Shown here one piece after another: positions 14,930-19,546 of a stretch of 19,546 bases of DNA. Below the pieces are notes generated by a model. That model did not search any database. It saw nothing but the letters and a program-made list of their open reading frames with translations, and was not told the DNA's origin. A program made the position numbers and the translations under genes. Every line of letters starts with the position of its first letter. The stretch's first letter is position 1. Source of the DNA: an uncultured Bacilli bacterium (GTDB lineage Bacteria; Bacillota_I; Bacilli_A; RF39; UBA660); contig CAKORQ010000005.1 of NCBI GenBank assembly GCA_934101445.1, forward strand, positions 1 through 19,546, read 5' to 3'.

Positions 14930-14954
14930 AAAAAAAGAACTCTAAACAAGTTCT
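14930..14954 (-). terminator. Terminator of the ribosomal/alpha operon, overlapping the rplQ stop
   Basis: In the minus-strand RNA AGAACU (14949-14954) pairs with AGUUCU (14936-14941) over a 7-nt loop, followed by a U run to about 14930. The rplQ stop codon TAG is at 14942-14944, in the loop beside the second arm. Confidence 0.8.
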
Positions 14955-15286
14955 AATTTTACAGTTAGAGCATCGTCTCCAACTCTTTCTTTTAATTTAA
15001 TAATTCTAGTATATCCACCTTTTCGATCTTTATATTTAGGTGCTAGTTCATTAAATACTTTACTAACTACATCTTTATCATTATGTAAGAAAGCAAGTGC
15101 TTTTCTTCTAGCAACTAGAGAACCATCTTTACCATAAGTAATCATACGATCAACAAATTTTCTAGCTTCTTTAGCTCTTGCTTCAGTTGTTACAACATAA
15201 CCATTGTTAATAACATCTTTAGTAAGACCAGCAAGAATACTTCTACGAATACGAGATTCTCTATTTAATTTTCTGTACTTTGTCAT
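14942..15286 (-). CDS. rplQ: 50S ribosomal protein L17
   Basis: L17 lies near the exit tunnel of the large subunit. The 114 aa sequence starts MTKYRKLNRESRIRRSIL, matching the family's M-x-Y-R-K-L-x-R-x-S-x-x-R start, and ends RIIKLKERVGDDALTVKLELV. The ATG has AGGAGG upstream. It is the last gene of the alpha operon, 15 nt after rpoA, and ends at a terminator that overlaps the stop. Confidence 0.97.
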   Translation of the reverse strand: MTKYRKLNRESRIRRSILAGLTKDVINNGYVVTTEARAKEARKFVDRMITYGKDGSLVARRKALAFLHNDKDVVSKVFNELAPKYKDRKGGYTRIIKLKERVGDDALTVKLELV

Positions 15287-15301
15287 ATTACCTCCTAATA
15301 A

Positions 15302-16258
15302 TTAGTCTTTAAAATTTAGACCCATTTCTTTAACTTTATCAATTACTTCTTTTAAAGATTTTTTACCTAAGTTTCTAATCTTTGTAACTTCAACTTCTTT
15401 TTTGTTAATTAAATCTTGAACAGTATTTACGCCTGCTCTCTTCAAACAGTTATAAGCACGAACAGAGAATTCAATTTCTTCAATAGGAGTTTCTAAAGTC
15501 TTAGTAATTGTATCTACTTTCTTTTCTGCCATAATTCCACCAACATCAGCAATATTATTTAAATCAGCAATAATATTAAAATGTTCGATTAAAATCTTAG
15601 CAGATAAAGCCATTGCTTCTTCGGGAGTTATTGAACCATTTGTATAAACATTCATAATTAGTTTATCAAAATTCTCATTTTGACCTACACGAGTTGGTTC
15701 TACTTCGTAACTAACTCTTTCAATAGGTGAATATAAACTATCAATAGCAATAACTCCTAATTTTTTTTCTCCAAGTAATTTCTCATTTGCTTTTGCATCA
15801 ACATATCCACGACCAGTATCAATAGTCATTTCCATATCAATTTTGCCGCCCTTAACTAAATTACAAATAACTAAGTCAGGATTTACAACTTCAATTTCGG
15901 CATCGCAAGCAATCATACCAGCAGTTACTTTTCCTTCAGTATTTGCTGTTAAGTGAAGAACCTTATTTGCTAAACTTTCTTTACTAGCATGATTAATTAA
16001 TACTACACTCTTTAAATTTAGAATAATTGTTGTTACATCTTCAACTACGCCATCAATTTTTTGAAATTCATGCATTACTCCATCAATTTTAACAGAAGTA
16101 ATAGCACATCCAGGTAAACTTGATAACATAACTCTTCTTAAAGCATTACCAATAGTAGTACCAAATCCTCTTTCTAGTGGATCAAGTTCAAATCTTCCAT
16201 AGTGACTATTTTCAACATATTCTGCAATTTTATAATCAGGTTTTTCAAATTTTATCAT
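15302..16258 (-). CDS. rpoA: RNA polymerase alpha subunit
   Basis: The 318 aa alpha subunit nucleates RNA polymerase assembly and contacts UP elements and activators. I start it at the ATG 16256-16258 (MIKFEKPDYKIAEYVENSHY), which has AAAGGAAA nine bases before it; a longer frame to 16336 exists but would overlap rpsK and adds a non-conserved leader. The N-terminal domain (about residues 1-230) has the assembly segment FGTTIGNALRRVMLSSLPG. The C-terminal domain (about 250-315) has the EFSVRAYNCLKRAGVNTV helix and the IRNLGKKSLKEV helix-hairpin-helix. Gap to rpsK is 19 nt. Confidence 0.97.
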   Translation of the reverse strand: MIKFEKPDYKIAEYVENSHYGRFELDPLERGFGTTIGNALRRVMLSSLPGCAITSVKIDGVMHEFQKIDGVVEDVTTIILNLKSVVLINHASKESLANKVLHLTANTEGKVTAGMIACDAEIEVVNPDLVICNLVKGGKIDMEMTIDTGRGYVDAKANEKLLGEKKLGVIAIDSLYSPIERVSYEVEPTRVGQNENFDKLIMNVYTNGSITPEEAMALSAKILIEHFNIIADLNNIADVGGIMAEKKVDTITKTLETPIEEIEFSVRAYNCLKRAGVNTVQDLINKKEVEVTKIRNLGKKSLKEVIDKVKEMGLNFKD

Positions 16259-16277
16259 ATAATTACAGTTTCCTTTC

Positions 16278-16661
16278 TTAATTTCTTGGACGTTTTGGTG
16301 GACGACATCCGTTATGTGGAACTGGTGTAATATCATTAATTGCAGTAATTTCTAATCCAGCAGTTTGTAGAGAACGAATAGCATTTTCTCTACCGGCTCC
16401 TAAGCCTTTAACAAATACTTCAACTTTTCTAACACCATTGTCAAAAGCAACTTTAGCAGCAGCCTCAGCACTCATACCAGCAGCATAAGGAGTTTTCTTT
16501 TTTGAACCCTTATAACCAATAGTACCAGCAGAAGCCCAACTAATTACATTACCATTTACATCAGTAATTGATACAACAGTATTATTATAAGTTGCATGAA
16601 TATGTGCTTGTGCTTCAGGAATATTCTTCTTTACTTTTCTTTTTCTTCTATTATAAGCCAT
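16278..16661 (-). CDS. rpsK: 30S ribosomal protein S11
   Basis: S11 is a platform protein of the small subunit. The 127 aa sequence contains AHIHATYNNTVVSITD, the GYKGSKKKTPYAAGMSAE segment and the C-terminal THNGCRPPKRPR-type end (here PHNGCRPPKRPRN), all diagnostic. The start ATG follows AGGAGGT. It sits between rpsM and rpoA in canonical order. Confidence 0.98.
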   Translation of the reverse strand: MAYNRRKRKVKKNIPEAQAHIHATYNNTVVSITDVNGNVISWASAGTIGYKGSKKKTPYAAGMSAEAAAKVAFDNGVRKVEVFVKGLGAGRENAIRSLQTAGLEITAINDITPVPHNGCRPPKRPRN

Positions 16662-16674
16662 GATTGTTTACCTC

Positions 16675-17049
16675 CTACTTACTTATTTTTTTCTTATTTG
16701 CAACAGTCTTACCCTTACCTTTTCGTGTACGAGCATTTCTACTAGTTCTTTGACCATGAACTGGTAAACCTTTTTTATGTCTTGTACCTTGGTAAGAATT
16801 AATCTCCATCTTGTTTTTAATGTTCATTTGAACTTCACGACGAAGATCACCTTCTACAACATATTTTTCAACTTGTGCTCTAATTGCAGCAACTTCTGCA
16901 TCAGTTAAATCTTTACCTTTTTTAGTTCTTTCAACTTTTGCATCATCACAAATAGTGTTAGCAAGATTTCTACCAATACCATAAATTGCAGTTAAGCCAA
17001 TACAAATATGTTTTTCGTTAGGAATTTCAATATTTTTAATACGTGCCAT
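16675..17049 (-). CDS. rpsM: 30S ribosomal protein S13
   Basis: S13 binds the head of the small subunit and contacts the P-site tRNA with its tail. The 124 aa sequence starts MARIKNIEIPNEKHICIGLT and has the IYGIGRNLA helix-two-turn-helix and the conserved end GLPVHGQRTSRNARTRKG. ATG preceded by AGGAGGT; 12 nt after rpmJ. Confidence 0.98.
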   Translation of the reverse strand: MARIKNIEIPNEKHICIGLTAIYGIGRNLANTICDDAKVERTKKGKDLTDAEVAAIRAQVEKYVVEGDLRREVQMNIKNKMEINSYQGTRHKKGLPVHGQRTSRNARTRKGKGKTVANKKKISK

Positions 17050-17061
17050 AATTACCTCCTA

Positions 17062-17175
17062 TTAGCCTTGTACTTGTTTGTGTTTTGGATTTTCACAAAT
17101 AACCATTACTTTACCTTTTCTTTTGATAATTTTACATTTTGCACAAATTTTCTTTACAGATGGTCTAACTTTCAT
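17062..17175 (-). CDS. rpmJ: 50S ribosomal protein L36 (zinc-ribbon type)
   Basis: A 37 aa frame from ATG 17173-17175 to TAA 17062-17064 begins MKVRPSVKKICAKCKIIKR and ends NPKHKQVQG. The four zinc ligands C11, C14, C27 and H32 are all present, so this is the C-plus form. The length is exactly that of the family, and it lies between infA and rpsM as expected. AGGAATTATT-type Shine-Dalgarno precedes the start. Confidence 0.98.
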   Translation of the reverse strand: MKVRPSVKKICAKCKIIKRKGKVMVICENPKHKQVQG

Positions 17176-17188
17176 AATAATTCCTCCA

Positions 17189-17410
17189 TTATCTCTTATT
17201 CCATACAATGCGCCCACGTGTTAAATCATAAGGCGATAATTCTATTGTAACTGTATCACCTGGTAAGATACGAATCATATTAACGCGCATTTTACCAGAA
17301 ACGTAAGCTTTAACAGTCTTTTGAAATTTAGGTAAGTTTACTAGGTATTCGCCACCTTTTAAAACTTCCGTTACTTTTCCTTCAACTTCTATTTTATCTT
17401 CTTTAGCCAT
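17189..17410 (-). CDS. infA: Translation initiation factor IF-1
   Basis: IF-1 is a one-domain OB-fold protein that occupies the ribosomal A site during initiation. The 73 aa sequence starts MAKEDKIEVEGKVTEVL and contains SGKMRVNMIRILPGDTVTIELSPYDLTRGRI split over the usual strands. It is one residue longer than most, with a changed loop around residues 27-31 (LPKFQ). ATG is preceded by AGGAG overlapping the end of map, with one base between the genes. Confidence 0.97.
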   Translation of the reverse strand: MAKEDKIEVEGKVTEVLKGGEYLVNLPKFQKTVKAYVSGKMRVNMIRILPGDTVTIELSPYDLTRGRIVWNKR

Positions 17411-17411
17411 T

Positions 17412-18158
17412 TTATTCTCCTGTTAATATTTCGTAACCATCTTTAGTTACTAATACGGTATGTTCAAAATGAGCAGACGGACTTCCGTCATCAGTACAAA
17501 TAGTCCAGTCATCATCTAACATATAGACATATCTTTCTCCCAAGTTTAACATTGGTTCGATAGCAATAGTCATGCCAGCTTTTAAAACCATTCCCGTATC
17601 TTTCTTTCCATAATTTAATACATCAGGATCCTCGTGAAGTTCCGTACCAATACCATGTCCACATAATTCCCTAACAACACTTAAATTATGTTCCTTAGCA
17701 TATGTTTCAATAGCATTACTAACATTACCTAAACGGCATCCTTCTTTAACTTCTTTAATACCTGCATATAAGGCCTTTTTAGTATGTTCAAGTAAATATG
17801 CCTTTTCCTTACTAATTTCACCTACAGGATAAGTAGCAGCAGAATCTGAATGATATCCTTTATAAATCATTGAAATATCAAGTTTTACAATATCTCCATT
17901 CTTAAGCTTTCTTTTACCTGGAATTCCATGCACAACTTCATCATTAATAGAAATACATAAATAACCAGGATATCCTTCATAACCAATTGTTGATGATACA
18001 CAATCATTGGCTTCCATAAAATCCTTAGCTATTTTTTCTAATTCTCCCGTTGTAATTCCCGGTTTAATATTCTTTTCTAGAAGTTTGTGGCATAAATAGT
18101 TAATATGTCCAGAGTGTTTCATTAATTCAATTTCTTTTTCACTTTTAATACTAACCAT
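17412..18158 (-). CDS. map: Type I methionine aminopeptidase
   Basis: Removes the initiator methionine from new proteins. The 248 aa length is that of the single-domain type I enzyme. The five metal ligands are visible as D94, D105, H168, E201 and E232, with H77 and H175 as the conserved active-site histidines (motifs VVHGIPG, HSDSAATY, GHGIG and AIEPML). The start codon follows the adk stop directly (TAA-ATG), with GGAGG inside the end of adk, so the two are translationally coupled. Confidence 0.98.
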   Translation of the reverse strand: MVSIKSEKEIELMKHSGHINYLCHKLLEKNIKPGITTGELEKIAKDFMEANDCVSSTIGYEGYPGYLCISINDEVVHGIPGKRKLKNGDIVKLDISMIYKGYHSDSAATYPVGEISKEKAYLLEHTKKALYAGIKEVKEGCRLGNVSNAIETYAKEHNLSVVRELCGHGIGTELHEDPDVLNYGKKDTGMVLKAGMTIAIEPMLNLGERYVYMLDDDWTICTDDGSPSAHFEHTVLVTKDGYEILTGE

Positions 18159-18812
18159 TTATACCTCCAAATATTTTTCTATATTTTCTAACATTTCTTG
18201 TGGATTATCATTTACTTTAATATTTTCTAACTTGCCAATTTTTGCAAAATAATTTAAAACTGGTTTTGTATCTTCAATATAAGTTTGATATCTAACTTTA
18301 AAAGTTTCTTCCGTATCATCGGCTCTAACTTCTAATTTACTTCCACAAAAATCGCATATTCCATCGACCTTAGGTCTAGTAGCCTCTTTAAATTTATTAA
18401 AACTACTCTTGCAATTACTGCAAATCATTCTTCCTAAAGTACGATGCATCGCCTCTTCATAATCGACATCAAGATAGATAACTACATAATCATTAATATT
18501 AAGTTCATTAAACAATTTAATTAAGGAATCAACTTGCTTAATATTTCTAGGATAACCATCAAGGATAAATCCTTTTTTAGCATCATCTTGTTTAATTCGA
18601 TTTTCTAATAATTCTAAGACAATTTCATCTGGTACTAACTTGCCAGAAGACAACATTCCAGCAAGCATTTTCCCAAATTCATCATTCTTAGATTTTGCAT
18701 CTCTTAGTAAATCACCTGTAGAAATATGAACATAATTATATTTATTTTTTAATAATGAACTCATAGTTCCTTTACCGGCAGCAGGAGGAGCAATAAAAAT
18801 AATGTTTTTCAT
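18159..18812 (-). CDS. adk: Adenylate kinase, zinc-lid type with altered P-loop
   Basis: Catalyses ATP + AMP = 2 ADP. The 217 aa length is typical of the long-lid form. The P-loop reads A8-P-P-A-A-G-K-G-T, so two glycines of the usual G-x-P-G-x-G-K-G-T are Ala, though G13, K14 and T16 remain. AMP-binding HISTGDLLR and DGYPRN segments are intact. The lid carries C131-x2-C134 and C153-x2-C156, the structural zinc site of Gram-positive enzymes. It overlaps the secY stop by one base (TAATG). Confidence 0.97.
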   Translation of the reverse strand: MKNIIFIAPPAAGKGTMSSLLKNKYNYVHISTGDLLRDAKSKNDEFGKMLAGMLSSGKLVPDEIVLELLENRIKQDDAKKGFILDGYPRNIKQVDSLIKLFNELNINDYVVIYLDVDYEEAMHRTLGRMICSNCKSSFNKFKEATRPKVDGICDFCGSKLEVRADDTEETFKVRYQTYIEDTKPVLNYFAKIGKLENIKVNDNPQEMLENIEKYLEV

Positions 18813-19546
18813 TATCTACGATGCCTTCTTCCCTCACGGTAACTACGACTTACTAATGAACTTTCTAGTTGTTTATAAGTTTCAATAGCAACACCAACGA
18901 CAATTAAAAGTCCAGTGCCACCTATTGTTACACTACTAGGTAAACCTGAAAATTTAGAAAAAATTATAGGTAACCCCGCAATAATTACTAGAAAGATTGA
19001 TCCTACGATTGTAAGTCTTCCAATAACCTTGGAAATATAATCAGTAGTATCGGCTCCCGGTCTAACCCCCGGAATATAACCACCATTTTTATTTAAGTTT
19101 TTACTCATTTCTTCTGGATTCATTTCCATAAAAGTATAGAAGTATCCAAAGAATAATATAAGTACAACATATAATAGAAAACCAGTAGGACTTGTATAAA
19201 CAATATAATTGTTAACAAAGTTAATTGCTCCCTCATTACCAATCAAATTAACAATTGTAGTTGGAATAGTAATAAGTGTTGATGCAAAGATTACTGGCAT
19301 TACTCCGGCCGCATTCAACTTAATAGGCAAATATGATGTTTGCGCACCATAAGCACTATTGGTACGATTAGAATACTGAATAGGTACTCTTCTCTCTGCA
19401 AGTTGAATAAATACAACGCCTAGAATAATTAAAATATAAACTATTACAAATAAAGCAAATAATAAGCTACCAACAACAGTAGAATAACTGCCTGATGTAA
19501 CTAAACTTTGGAAAGCCGTTACAAACATTGAAGGCATACTCTGAAT
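18812..19546 (-). CDS. secY: Protein translocase subunit SecY (C-terminal part; 5' end outside window)
   Basis: The frame is open to the right edge (245 codons with stop), so only the C-terminal 244 residues of a roughly 430 aa channel protein are present. Segment QLAERRVPIQYSNRT is the cytoplasmic loop C4 and GYIPGVRPGADTTDYISKVI is loop C5, which binds SecA and the ribosome. At least four membrane helices surround them and the protein ends EGRRHRR. It precedes adk in the usual spc operon order. Confidence 0.97.
   Translation of the reverse strand: MQSMPSMFVTAFQSLVTSGSYSTVVGSLLFALFVIVYILIILGVVFIQLAERRVPIQYSNRTNSAYGAQTSYLPIKLNAAGVMPVIFASTLITIPTTIVNLIGNEGAINFVNNYIVYTSPTGFLLYVVLILFFGYFYTFMEMNPEEMSKNLNKNGGYIPGVRPGADTTDYISKVIGRLTIVGSIFLVIIAGLPIIFSKFSGLPSSVTIGGTGLLIVVGVAIETYKQLESSLVSRSYREGRRHRR

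Noticed and set aside
16259..16336. Longer rpoA reading frame starting at 16336
   Set aside because: It overlaps the end of rpsK, adds a leader absent from alpha subunits, and the ATG at 16258 has a good ribosome site and the conserved MIKFEKP start.

Overview
The window looks like the chromosome of a low-GC, Gram-positive bacterium of the Bacilli/Mollicutes-related kind, possibly one of the uncultured gut lineages near RF39 or Erysipelotrichia. Placement is an inference from strong A+T bias, RNase Y, RecA of Gram-positive type, Firmicutes-like ribosomal synteny, and a tmRNA tag that ends in Phe-Ala as Mycoplasma tags do. recA ends in TGA and Trp is TGG, so the standard bacterial code applies, not the Mycoplasma code. 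Nearly everything lies on the minus strand. I see no tRNA, rRNA, insertion sequence or CRISPR array.

Layout, left to right. Positions 1-7221 carry a housekeeping run on the minus strand: a truncated U32 family protein of the RNA-hydroxylation type, pseudouridine synthase rluB, RNase Y (rny), a class A penicillin-binding protein, and recA. Each of the last four has a promoter-like pair of hexamers spaced 17 nt. Positions 7222-9110 hold an operator-like palindrome at the recA promoter, an unusual HPt-receiver protein preceded by an unlisted 46-53 aa small gene, and a plus-strand two-TM protein with a PH-like tail.

Positions 9117-12567 are the most accessory-looking part: a two-gene operon for a twin-arginine (Tat) signal protein of unknown function and a 741 aa membrane-anchored extracellular protein with 39 cysteines, a pilin-like N-terminus and a threefold 23-residue repeat. 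This operon is divergent from ssrA (tmRNA), and the two promoters appear to share one -35 element. After ssrA comes a plus-strand protein with a Cys-His-Asp arrangement like transglutaminase/papain-fold enzymes, then a minus-strand pair (acidic, disordered coiled-coil protein plus a small DUF1292-like protein).

Positions 14942-19546 are the end of the ribosomal/alpha-operon cluster in canonical order (secY-adk-map-infA-rpmJ-rpsM-rpsK-rpoA-rplQ), with overlaps or very short gaps. secY runs off the right edge. The usual downstream ECF transporter genes of Firmicutes are not here; rplQ is followed by a terminator and the acidic protein gene.

Recurring themes: terminator stems that include the stop codon of the gene they end, -35 boxes beginning TTGC, and G-run Shine-Dalgarno sequences on the genes for exported or membrane proteins. 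Best candidates for something new are the Tat/Cys-rich operon, the HPt-receiver plus small-gene pair, and the palindrome at the recA promoter.
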